39,886 nt of DNA from Deltaproteobacteria bacterium (GTDB lineage: Bacteria; Desulfobacterota; Syntrophia; Syntrophales; JAFGIO01), in contig JAFGIO010000271.1 in the NCBI GenBank assembly GCA_016929555.1, forward strand, positions 1 through 39,886, in the 5' to 3' direction. The position numbers and the translations under genes are program-made. Positions 18,312 to 27,040 of the stretch are shown here, piece after piece (position 1 is the first letter of the stretch; the number at the start of each line of letters is the position of its first letter). The notes below the pieces were generated by a model. It searched no databases and was not told the origin of the DNA. It saw only the letters and a program-made list of their open reading frames with translations.

Positions 18312-18842
18312 TTAGAGAAGCCCCTTGAGTTCCGTGGAGAAAACCTCGTAGGCCCTGCCGTCGAAGAGCACGAAGCGGATCAGCTCGATGTCGCTGTGCT
18401 CATGAAGGTAATCGATCGCCGCCGTCAGCGCGATCCTGGCCGCTTCCTCCAGGGGATAGCCGTAGACGCCCGTGCTGATCGCCGGGAAGGCGACGCTCTT
18501 GAGGCCTTTCGCCGAGGCGAGCTTCAGGCTTTCGACATGGGCGCTACGGAGCAGGGCCGCCTCGTTTCTCGCGCCGCCGCGGTAGATGGGGCCCACGGTG
18601 TGGATGACATGTTTCGCCTTGAGATTGCCCCCCGTGGTGATGACGGCCTGACCCGTCGGGCATCCCCCGATCTTCCGGCACTCCGCCATGATCGCCGGGC
18701 CGCCGGCCCTGTGGATGGCGCCGTCCACCCCGGCTCCCCCGGCAAGCCTTTCGTTGGCGGCGTTCACGATGGCGTCCGTTGATTCCTCCGTGATGTCGCC
18801 GATGACGAGTGATAAGACGGACTTACCGATGTTGACTTCCAT
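18312..18842 (-). CDS. macrodomain protein (ADP-ribose/O-acetyl-ADP-ribose type)
   Basis: GDITEESTDAIVNAANERLAGGAGVDGAIHRAGG...AISTGVYGYPLEEAA. Confidence 0.93.
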   Translation of the reverse strand: MEVNIGKSVLSLVIGDITEESTDAIVNAANERLAGGAGVDGAIHRAGGPAIMAECRKIGGCPTGQAVITTGGNLKAKHVIHTVGPIYRGGARNEAALLRSAHVESLKLASAKGLKSVAFPAISTGVYGYPLEEAARIALTAAIDYLHEHSDIELIRFVLFDGRAYEVFSTELKGLL

Positions 18843-20439
18843 GGCTCTTCCTCCTTTCCGCTACGGGGGTCCCTTCCCCGTAGACGAGCATTCGGTAGGT
18901 CTTTTCGATCCGATCCCAGTTCTCCTCGCGATCCATGGACCAGTACCTCCCGATAACGGAAACGACCCGGCCCAGACGGATGTCTTCCGAACGCTTTTCG
19001 ACGGATTCTATATAACGCGCGCCGCTTTCGGGCAGCTCCCCCCGCCGCCCGAGCATGGCGTGAATGAAGACCTCTCCGACCCCTGCCCTGCGGGCCGTCT
19101 CCATCAGTGCAAAGAGATGGTCGAGAGAGCCGTGGGAGCTGAAAAAGGAAACGATTCCCAGCAAGTGCAGGGACCGCCGGTCCCGCTTGACGGCTTCCAT
19201 GACCCCAAGAAAGGCCTCGTTGGTGAAGAACGAGCCGTCGGCAATGGCACGGTCGATCCGGACACGGTCGGCATAGATCCGCCGGCCGGCGCCGATGTGC
19301 AGATGGCCGGCCTCGGAGTTGCCCACCGTGGACGGAGGCAGTCCCACGGCCTCGCCGGCGGCGGCGAGGCGTGTATGGGGCCAGGTTCCCTTCAGCTTGT
19401 CCATCGTCGGGGTCCGGGCCTGAGCGATGAGGTTCCCCCGATCGCTCTCCCGCTCCCCCCAGCCGTCGAGGATCAAAAGCAGCACCCTGCGGTCCTTTCG
19501 CGCCTCAACCTTCCAAGCGCCTTCGATCAGCGACCGTCCCGTCATGGAATCGGGCTTCGGCAGACCCAGCAGGGCCAGGACGGTGGGGGCGACATCCGTG
19601 AGCTCCCCGCTCCCGTGCAGGGTCACACCCTCTGCCTCAGGACAGACCAGAACGAAGGGCACGGGGCTGTCCGTGTGGCCCGTATCGACGGCGCCGTCGG
19701 GATAGAGCCATCTCTCGACCGTCCCGTGATCGGCCGTGACGATGACCGAGAGGTTCTCCCGGAGGGCCTCTTCGATGACCAGACCCGCCTCCCGGTCGAC
19801 GGCCTCGACGGCCCGGATGATCGCCCCTTCGTTCTCGATATGGCCGACGACGTCGACATTGGGAAAATTGACAAAGATGAAACGTCTAGAAGAATCGTGT
19901 ATCTGGGCGACCACGGCTTCCCGGATGGCCTCGATGGACATCTCGGGGGCCTCGTCGAAGAAGGCAACGTCCTTGCGGGTGGGGACGATGATCCGCTCCT
20001 CGCCCGGGAAGGGGCCGTTGCGCTTGCCGTTCAGGAAATATCCGACATGGACGGCCTTTTCCGCCTCGGTGATCTTGACCTGTCCCAGGCCGTGGCGGGA
20101 GATGACCTCGCTGAGGGTGTCCCCGATCGCCCCCTCGGAGGGAAAGGCGACCCGGACATTCAATCCCCGGTCGTATTCGATCATGGTCGCAAAGGAGAGC
20201 TGCAGCGGCTCCTGCACAGCAAAGGGCTGAAACCCCTCTTCCGTGAGGCTGCGGGTGAGTTCGATCTCCCGCTCGCCCCGGATGTTGTAAAAGATGACCC
20301 CGTCCCCCGGGGAGATCCTCCCCAGCGGACGGTCATCGGAACCGTACAGTACGAGAGGTTCCATGGTTTCGTCCTCTTCACCGGACCGGTAGGCTGCCCG
20401 TACGGCAGAAGACATGACAAAGCGATCGTCCGCCCCCAA
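18823..20439 (-). CDS. 2,3-bisphosphoglycerate-independent phosphoglycerate mutase homologue, circularly permuted
   Basis: Single ORF with C-terminal iPGM blocks (FYNIRGERE, TEAEKAVHVGYF, NFPNVDVVGH, TADHG, TGHT, MTGRSL) preceding N-terminal blocks (LLLILDGWG, VGNSEAGHLHIGAGR, HLFALMETA, GRYWSMDREENWDR); TTG start with AAGGAG upstream is proposed. Confidence 0.85.
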   Translation of the reverse strand: MGADDRFVMSSAVRAAYRSGEEDETMEPLVLYGSDDRPLGRISPGDGVIFYNIRGEREIELTRSLTEEGFQPFAVQEPLQLSFATMIEYDRGLNVRVAFPSEGAIGDTLSEVISRHGLGQVKITEAEKAVHVGYFLNGKRNGPFPGEERIIVPTRKDVAFFDEAPEMSIEAIREAVVAQIHDSSRRFIFVNFPNVDVVGHIENEGAIIRAVEAVDREAGLVIEEALRENLSVIVTADHGTVERWLYPDGAVDTGHTDSPVPFVLVCPEAEGVTLHGSGELTDVAPTVLALLGLPKPDSMTGRSLIEGAWKVEARKDRRVLLLILDGWGERESDRGNLIAQARTPTMDKLKGTWPHTRLAAAGEAVGLPPSTVGNSEAGHLHIGAGRRIYADRVRIDRAIADGSFFTNEAFLGVMEAVKRDRRSLHLLGIVSFFSSHGSLDHLFALMETARRAGVGEVFIHAMLGRRGELPESGARYIESVEKRSEDIRLGRVVSVIGRYWSMDREENWDRIEKTYRMLVYGEGTPVAERRKSHGSQHR

Positions 20440-20637
20440 TGTTGTTTCTCCTTTTCCGAAAACCTCTCCACATTGAAAAACCATGTGGACGGGTTTGAAA
20501 CATCTAACGGAATATCTTGAAACTGTAAAGGGAAACTTTGTACGTCCAGTCCAGGCGGGACTTAGCTTTTTTCTCTTGAAAATTGGGATATTAAGTGGTA
20601 TAAGGTGCCTTCGGATAAAATCGTGCGATGTGTTTTC

Positions 20638-21027
20638 ATGTTCAAGGCCAATACCGTAAAAAACCCCAACGATATCCTTCGGGAGGAGATCCTTCAGGAA
20701 CGGGCCGCCGTCCTCGGCCGCGCCGGACGAAGCGTCATGGCCACCCTGGAACAGTTGCAGGCTATCGAAGAAGGCATCGAAGCGTCCTTGGCCGGCTTCA
20801 GCAGATTCTGTGAAGGATCGGATACTGCCTGCGGCTCGGTACAAAGGCACCGGATCGTCCAGGAGATAAACGGAGAAATCCGGCGTTACAACAAGACGAG
20901 GGAACTGGCCAAGCTCAGATTCTATTACCTGATCGTGACCAGGGAAGCCCTGGGCCTGAGGAAGCATCAGCGGGTGGAGGAGATCTACAGGATCCCCCCC
21001 AGCAGGAAATATCTTCAACAGGGATGA
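20638..21027 (+). CDS. conserved-looking hypothetical protein
   Basis: ORF overlapping the pcm start by 4 bp; start not certain. Confidence 0.6.
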   Translation: MFKANTVKNPNDILREEILQERAAVLGRAGRSVMATLEQLQAIEEGIEASLAGFSRFCEGSDTACGSVQRHRIVQEINGEIRRYNKTRELAKLRFYYLIVTREALGLRKHQRVEEIYRIPPSRKYLQQG

Positions 21028-21686
21028 TGGATCGATACAAGAAACAACGGCTAAGGATGGTCGATTCCCAGATTCGGGCCAGGGGCATCATCGACGAGGG
21101 CGTGCTTCGGGCCATGGAAAAGGTTCCCAGGCACCTGTTCATCGATGAAGGTCTCTGGGATCAGGCCTACAATGACAACCCGCTCCCCATAGACGAACGG
21201 CAGACCATCTCTCAGCCTTATATCGTTGCAATCATGACGGAAGCCCTGGAGTTGAGGGATCGCGACAGGGTCCTGGAGATCGGAACGGGTTCGGGATACC
21301 AGACGGCCATCCTGGCGGAACTCGCCGACAGGGTCTATTCCATCGAGCGTATCGCCGCTCTGGCAACCAAGGCGAGAAAGGTTCTCGATTTCCTGAATTA
21401 TTACAATGTGGCCATCCGGGTGGGCGACGGGACTTACGGCTGGCGAGAAGAAGCTCCCTTCGAGGCGATCCTCGTCACCGCGGGCGCCCCGCACGTACCC
21501 AAGACCCTGGTGGAACAACTCGCCCCCGGCGGAAGACTGGTCATACCCGTCGGCAGCCGCCACACCCAGGATCTGGTCAAGATGACCCGCGGATCCGAAG
21601 ATCCGTCGGATATCAAGAGAGAAAACCTCGGGGGCTGCCGCTTTGTCGATCTGATCGGGGAGCACGGCTGGGAGGCTTACGTTTAG
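21024..21686 (+). CDS. pcm: protein-L-isoaspartate O-methyltransferase
   Basis: VLEIGTGSGYQTAILAELADRVYSIER; GAPHVPKTLVEQLAPGGRLVIPVG. Confidence 0.94.
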   Translation: MMDRYKKQRLRMVDSQIRARGIIDEGVLRAMEKVPRHLFIDEGLWDQAYNDNPLPIDERQTISQPYIVAIMTEALELRDRDRVLEIGTGSGYQTAILAELADRVYSIERIAALATKARKVLDFLNYYNVAIRVGDGTYGWREEAPFEAILVTAGAPHVPKTLVEQLAPGGRLVIPVGSRHTQDLVKMTRGSEDPSDIKRENLGGCRFVDLIGEHGWEAYV

Positions 21687-21705
21687 GGTCGTCCAAAGGA
21701 TAACG

Positions 21706-22680
21706 ATGTCGGTACAGGAGAAAGGCCTTGCAATCGCCATCCTGCTATTCTTGATTTCCGCCTGTTCCGGTCCGTATCTCCGGACCGATCAGGTCAAGGG
21801 AGTCTATCATCGCATCAAGGCAGGCGAAACACTGTGGGGCATTGCCCGGGCCTATGGAACCGACGTCCTGGATCTCGCGGTGACCAACTATATCGACGAC
21901 CCGGATTACATAGAGGCGGGCGGCATCATCTTTGTCCCCAATGCGGACCGGGTGATAGAGGATACCCGCACTGCCGTCAGAGAACCCCCGGCCCGCGAGG
22001 AAAAACGGACGCAAGTTAGGGTGGAGCCCCTTCCGCCATCGCCGCCAATGATGACGCCGGATGCAGAAACGCCCCGGGCCGCACCGGCGTCGTCTCCGAA
22101 GGACAGGGTCGAAGTCGCTTCGCTCCCGCGGGGTGAAACAGCCGCGATGCCAGCCCCTCCCGGCAGGTCCGAGGCGCCCGTAAAGCCTGCCCGGGTGGGC
22201 GAGGCCTTACCCCAAAAACCGATGGAGAAACCCCCGGGGAGGGATGAAGCGGAACCGGTTTCGAAACCGAAGATACAGGAAGCGGAATCAACCGAGAAGG
22301 CAACGTCGGACGAACCCTTCATGTGGCCCGTCCAGGGAAAAGTCACCTCTCGATTCGGCAACCAGCCCAACGGGATGTACTTCAATGGCATCGACATCAT
22401 AGGCAGCGAGGGAACCCCCGTCATGGCTGCGGCAAAGGGCCGTGTAACCTTTTCCGCCTTCCTGAAGGACTATGGAGAAACGATTATCATCCAGCATGAC
22501 GGTCACTACGCAACCGTCTATGCCCATCTGGGCAGAAGGATGGTGAGGGTAAAAGATCAAATTGAAAAGGGCGAGCAGATCGCCCTGTTGGGAAAAACAG
22601 AGAAAAAAGGAGAAGCTTATCTGAACTTCGGAATCTGGTACAAAAACAAGGCAAGAAACCCCCTTCCCCTTCTGCCATGA
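21706..22680 (+). CDS. nlpD: LysM and M23 peptidase-domain lipoprotein, NlpD-like
   Basis: Lipobox-like ISACSG; LysM HRIKAGETLWGIARAYG; C-terminal FMWPVQGKVTSRFGNQPNGMYFNGIDI...GKVTFSAFLKDYGETIIIQH; directly after pcm. Confidence 0.82.
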   Translation: MSVQEKGLAIAILLFLISACSGPYLRTDQVKGVYHRIKAGETLWGIARAYGTDVLDLAVTNYIDDPDYIEAGGIIFVPNADRVIEDTRTAVREPPAREEKRTQVRVEPLPPSPPMMTPDAETPRAAPASSPKDRVEVASLPRGETAAMPAPPGRSEAPVKPARVGEALPQKPMEKPPGRDEAEPVSKPKIQEAESTEKATSDEPFMWPVQGKVTSRFGNQPNGMYFNGIDIIGSEGTPVMAAAKGRVTFSAFLKDYGETIIIQHDGHYATVYAHLGRRMVRVKDQIEKGEQIALLGKTEKKGEAYLNFGIWYKNKARNPLPLLP

Positions 22681-22702
22681 TTCAATAAGCTCAAAATACA
22701 TT

Positions 22703-23851
22703 ATGGATCTATCATTCGAACAGGGACCGATCAGACCGCCGAGCGAGGCCAGGAGCCTCCTGATCAGGGCAACCAGAAACTGCCCCTGGAACAAGTGCGC
22801 CTTCTGCCACACCTATAGAGGCACCAAATTCTCGTTGCGCGACCCGGCCGAAATCAAGGAAGACATCCGGAAGGCGGGTCGGATCGCGGATGAGCTCAAG
22901 GAGTTGTCCTGGCGATACGGCGAGGGCGGCCAGATCACGGGCAGGGTGGTCAACCACATCTACGGACAGAGAGCGATCTACAACGACGGTTTCCGTTCCG
23001 TCGCCGCCTGGCTCTATTTCGGAGGTGAATCCGTTTTTCTTCAGGATGCCAATTCACTGATCATGAAAACGGACGTCCTTATCGATATTCTAACCTTCAT
23101 CAGGGAGCGTTTCCCCGAGGTCAAGCGGATCACTACCTACGGCCGATCCCATACGGCGGCCAGGAAATCCGTGGACGAGCTCGTCAGCCTGCACAAGGCC
23201 GGTCTTTCGAGGATTCACAGCGGCTTGGAGAGCGGCTGCGATGCCGTCCTCGACTTCATGCGCAAAGGGGCAACGGCGGCCGATCATATCAAGGGCGGCC
23301 AGAGAATCGTGGAGGCCGGCATCTCCTTGTGCGAATACGTCATGCCGGGACTCGGAGGCATCCGCTGGACGAAGGAGCATGCCGACGATACGGCCAGGGT
23401 TATCAACGCCATCGATCCCGATTTCGTCCGTCTCCGATCGCTGCATGTCGTGAGGGGAACCGAGCTTTACGAGATGATGCAGCGGGGCGAGTTCGAACCC
23501 TTGGGAGACGAAGCGATTCTCCGCGAAATCCGGCAATTCATCGAAAGGCTGGACGGGATCGGGACGACCCTCGTAAGCGACCACATCCTCAATCTCCTCG
23601 AGGAGTTGGAGGGAAGGCCCTCCGAAGACAAGCCGAAACTGCTTGCGACTATCGACCGGTATTTTTCGCTGCCCGAACAGGAAAGAATCATTTACAGGCT
23701 CGGACGAAGGATGGGTCTCTTCAGGCGGCTCGACGATCTGTCCAATCAAGAAACCTACCTGAAATTGAAGGGCATCGTGGACCGGTATGCCGGCGAAGAG
23801 CCCGGACGGATGGAACGGGATCTGGCGGAAGCGATGCAAAACTATATATGA
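22703..23851 (+). CDS. radical SAM protein
   Basis: IRATRNCPWNKCAFCHTYRGTKF Cys motif; GLSRIHSGLESGCDAVL. Confidence 0.85.
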   Translation: MDLSFEQGPIRPPSEARSLLIRATRNCPWNKCAFCHTYRGTKFSLRDPAEIKEDIRKAGRIADELKELSWRYGEGGQITGRVVNHIYGQRAIYNDGFRSVAAWLYFGGESVFLQDANSLIMKTDVLIDILTFIRERFPEVKRITTYGRSHTAARKSVDELVSLHKAGLSRIHSGLESGCDAVLDFMRKGATAADHIKGGQRIVEAGISLCEYVMPGLGGIRWTKEHADDTARVINAIDPDFVRLRSLHVVRGTELYEMMQRGEFEPLGDEAILREIRQFIERLDGIGTTLVSDHILNLLEELEGRPSEDKPKLLATIDRYFSLPEQERIIYRLGRRMGLFRRLDDLSNQETYLKLKGIVDRYAGEEPGRMERDLAEAMQNYI

Positions 23852-23990
23852 AAAGCGAGATCAACGCTCGGAAAGGAGCAGCCCCATTGACATCAAGACG
23901 ATCGTGACCCCATTTGTAAAAAGAGGGTTGACTGCTCGGTAAGTTTATGATAAGTTGCTAATTTCAATCTACAAATTGTAGGAGTGCACC

Positions 23991-24476
23991 ATGTTTAAGG
24001 TTGGTGATCTGGCGGTATACCCTGCCCAGGGCGTCGGCGTGATCGAGGCCATCGAGAACAGGGAGATCATGGGAAATAAGCGGCTGTTCTACATCATGAA
24101 GATCATGGGAAACGGCATGAAAATCATGATCCCGACGGATGGCGCCGAATCGGTCGGGCTGAGGGAGGTCATCACGAAAGACGATATTCCCAAGATCTAC
24201 GAGATCCTCAGGAACAAGGACGTTACCATTGACAAACAGACCTGGAACAAGCGTTACAAGGAATACCTGGAAAAGATCAAGACGGGATCCGTTTTTGAGG
24301 TAGCCAGGGTGCTCCGGGATCTTTTTCTGCTGAAAAGCGACAAGAATCTTTCCTTCGGCGAGCGCAAGATGATGGATACGGCCAAGAATCTCCTGATTCG
24401 GGAGATATCCATCGCAAGCCACGCCGAAGAAACGAAGGTGGAGCAGGATCTGAAAAAGATATTCACCGTTCAATGA
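23991..24476 (+). CDS. CarD/CdnL family transcriptional regulator
   Basis: MFKVGDLAVYPAQGVGVIEAIENREIMG N-terminal RNAP-interaction domain. Confidence 0.92.
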   Translation: MFKVGDLAVYPAQGVGVIEAIENREIMGNKRLFYIMKIMGNGMKIMIPTDGAESVGLREVITKDDIPKIYEILRNKDVTIDKQTWNKRYKEYLEKIKTGSVFEVARVLRDLFLLKSDKNLSFGERKMMDTAKNLLIREISIASHAEETKVEQDLKKIFTVQ

Positions 24477-24735
24477 TCCCTCTTGCGAAAAAAGCCGGAA
24501 AAGCTTCTCGCAGGCTGCACCCTGTTTTTTTCTATGTCACACGACCTCGAGGAATCAAACGCTTCCGCAGCTCCGCCCGATTCACGGCACCCGCGACGGA
24601 CAGCCCTTGAGGGTCTTTCATGCTCTTTCGTATCGAAAGAAACGCGGGGCGCTCTCGTCGCATCTGAACGGGCTGCGGTGGGAGCGCGAGATCCGTCCAT
24701 TTATAAAAATCTCAAAAGAAAGGAGGTGAACGCTA

Positions 24736-25758
24736 TTGATCGTCAGGTCACTCTTGCTTTTAGCCTGTTCCGTGAGCGGATATTTCATTGCCTTCCATTA
24801 TAACTGGCAATTTCCTAAAACACTCATAGGGTTATTATTCGGTGCTTTGATTGCCCTATTCGTTATTTATCTCGAGAAAACCATCAGAAAAGTTTCCCTC
24901 CGGGTTCTGTTCGGGGGCGTTGCCGGCATGATCGTGGGCCTTTTAATCGCCTTTCTTTTCGCCTACGGGTTGAGCTTTGTCAGCAACATTATGGAAAAAC
25001 AGCAAGTCGTCCCCTGGATTTACACGCTTTTAACCGGGGTGATGGGTTACCTGGGACTGGTCCTTGGGTCTAAAAAAATCGAAGAAATCCACCTCTTCGG
25101 ATTTAACGCCGTCAAGGAACATGACGATTACCGGATACTGGATACCAGCGTCATCATAGACGGCCGAATCGCGGATATCTGCGATACGGGCTTCCTCGAA
25201 GGCAACCTGATCGTACCGAGATTCGTACTGGACGAATTGCAGTACATCGCCGATTCTTCCGATTCGATGAAACGTTCCCGGGGTCGAAGAGGCCTGGAAA
25301 TCCTCAACCGGATGCAACGCGGCAGCGGCATAACCATCGAGGTTGTCGATCAGGACTTCCCCAAGATCAAAGGCGTCGACGCCAAGCTGGTGGCGCTTGC
25401 CAAAAAGATGAACGGCAAGATCCTCACCAACGACTTCAACCTGAACAAGGTGGCCGAGCTGCAGGGAATCAAGATCCTGAACGTGAACGAGCTCGCCAAT
25501 GCCCTCAAACCTGTGGTACTGCCCGGTGAGACGATGACCGTCAAAGTCATCCGGGAAGGCAAGGAACCCGGACAGGGAGTCGCCTACCTCGATGACGGAA
25601 CCATGATCATCGTGGACAATGCCCAGAAGCACCTGGGTGCCACCGTCGAGGTTCTGGTGACCAGCGTGCTGCAAACGACGGCTGGTCGGATGATCTTCTC
25701 CGAGATGAAGGGGATCGCCAGCGAGAAGAAAACCCCCGGGCTCAACACAAAAAATTGA
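24736..25758 (+). CDS. PIN/TRAM domain membrane protein (YacL-like)
   Basis: TM helices then DYRILDTSVIIDGRIADICDTGFLEG; TTG start after AAAGGAGGTGA. Confidence 0.9.
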   Translation: MIVRSLLLLACSVSGYFIAFHYNWQFPKTLIGLLFGALIALFVIYLEKTIRKVSLRVLFGGVAGMIVGLLIAFLFAYGLSFVSNIMEKQQVVPWIYTLLTGVMGYLGLVLGSKKIEEIHLFGFNAVKEHDDYRILDTSVIIDGRIADICDTGFLEGNLIVPRFVLDELQYIADSSDSMKRSRGRRGLEILNRMQRGSGITIEVVDQDFPKIKGVDAKLVALAKKMNGKILTNDFNLNKVAELQGIKILNVNELANALKPVVLPGETMTVKVIREGKEPGQGVAYLDDGTMIIVDNAQKHLGATVEVLVTSVLQTTAGRMIFSEMKGIASEKKTPGLNTKN

Positions 25759-25839
25759 TCAGAAGCATGATCGGGCCCCCGCCTTCCTACAACCCTTTAT
25801 TCCGGTTAAGGGGGGTGGGGGTCTCTATTGCCGTAACCC

Positions 25840-26541
25840 ATGAAAACGGTTGCCATCATCGCAGCGGGCGGTTCCGGAAGGCGGATGGGCGGTGGGAAGC
25901 GCAAGCAGTATCTCCGGCTTGACGGCATCCCCATCCTGGTGCATACCCTCAGGATCTTTCAAGAATCGCAGGCCGTGGATGCCATTTACCTCGTCGTGCC
26001 CGAAAGCGATATCGAGCAGACGCGCCGGCAGGTCGTCCAGTCCTACGGCCTGCCCAAGGTGCACCGCATCCTTGCAGGGGGTGCGCAGCGACAGGATTCG
26101 GTCCGCAACGGCCTTATCGCCCTGAACGAGGACTGCGGGATCGTCGTCATCCATGACGGCGTCAGGCCCTTTGTTTCGCGGGAACTGCTTGGGGCTGCCG
26201 TCGAAGGGGCAAAACAGAACGGCGCCGTCACCGTCGGCGTCCCCGTCAAGGACACCGTCAAAAAAGTGGATGCCTCGGGTTCCGTCGTTGAAACCCTGGA
26301 CCGGGACGGCCTTTGGCTGATTCAGACCCCGCAGGCCTTTAGGCGGGACATCATCGAAGCAGCCCATGGGCAGGCACACCGGAAGGGTTACTATGGTTAC
26401 GACGATGCCATCCTTGTGGAAAAGATGGGGTTTCCGGTGCGCATGATCCCCGGATCTTACAACAACATCAAAATCACCACCCGGGAAGACCTGGCCGTCG
26501 CCGAAGTCCTCCTGAAGCGGGGCCGCACAGGCGGCGCCTGA
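25840..26541 (+). CDS. ispD: 2-C-methyl-D-erythritol 4-phosphate cytidylyltransferase
   Basis: IIAAGGSGRRMGGGKRKQYLRLDGIPILVHTL; IHDGVRPFVS; followed by ispF. Confidence 0.95.
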   Translation: MKTVAIIAAGGSGRRMGGGKRKQYLRLDGIPILVHTLRIFQESQAVDAIYLVVPESDIEQTRRQVVQSYGLPKVHRILAGGAQRQDSVRNGLIALNEDCGIVVIHDGVRPFVSRELLGAAVEGAKQNGAVTVGVPVKDTVKKVDASGSVVETLDRDGLWLIQTPQAFRRDIIEAAHGQAHRKGYYGYDDAILVEKMGFPVRMIPGSYNNIKITTREDLAVAEVLLKRGRTGGA

Positions 26542-26560
26542 AAGGTTACGCGAGGTCCCC

Positions 26561-27040
26561 GTGAAGATCGGTTTCGGTTACGACAGCCACAGACTTGTGG
26601 AGGGCAGGCGGCTTATCCTGGGGGGGGTGGAGATCCCCTACGAGAAGGGCCTTTTGGGCCATTCGGACGCAGATGCCCTCGTTCACGCCCTCTGCGACGC
26701 CATTCTGGGGGCTGCCGGCCTCGGCGACCTGGGCGGACACTTCCCCGATACGGACCCCGCCTATAAAGACATCTCCAGCCTCGTCATCCTGGAGCGGGTG
26801 CGGGACATGGCGGCAGGCAAGGGCTATATCGTCGGCAACGTCGATGCCACGATCGTCGCGGAAAGGCCCCGGCTGCGGGGATACGTCGATGCCATGGCGG
26901 GCCGGATCGCCGGAATCCTCCAGGTGTCTCCGGAAGCGATCAACATTAAGGCCAAGACGAACGAGGGCATGGGCTTTACGGGACGCGCAGAGGGCGTGGC
27001 GGCCTTCGCCGTGGTCCTGATGCGGAGGCAGCCGGCTTGA
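26561..27040 (+). CDS. ispF: 2-C-methyl-D-erythritol 2,4-cyclodiphosphate synthase
   Basis: GFGYDSHRLVEGRRLILGGVEIPYEKGLLGHSDADALVHALCDAILGA. Confidence 0.96.
   Translation: MKIGFGYDSHRLVEGRRLILGGVEIPYEKGLLGHSDADALVHALCDAILGAAGLGDLGGHFPDTDPAYKDISSLVILERVRDMAAGKGYIVGNVDATIVAERPRLRGYVDAMAGRIAGILQVSPEAINIKAKTNEGMGFTGRAEGVAAFAVVLMRRQPA

Noticed and set aside
18688-20520. 610-aa plus-strand ORF
   Set aside because: Antisense shadow of the permuted iPGM and macrodomain genes; Pro/Asp/Gly-rich low-complexity translation with no recognisable motif.
20440-21018. N-terminal ~190 aa extension of the 731-aa iPGM ORF
   Set aside because: Antisense to the plausible plus-strand gene 20638..21027; AAGGAG ribosome-binding site and TTG at 20439 give an iPGM-sized product.
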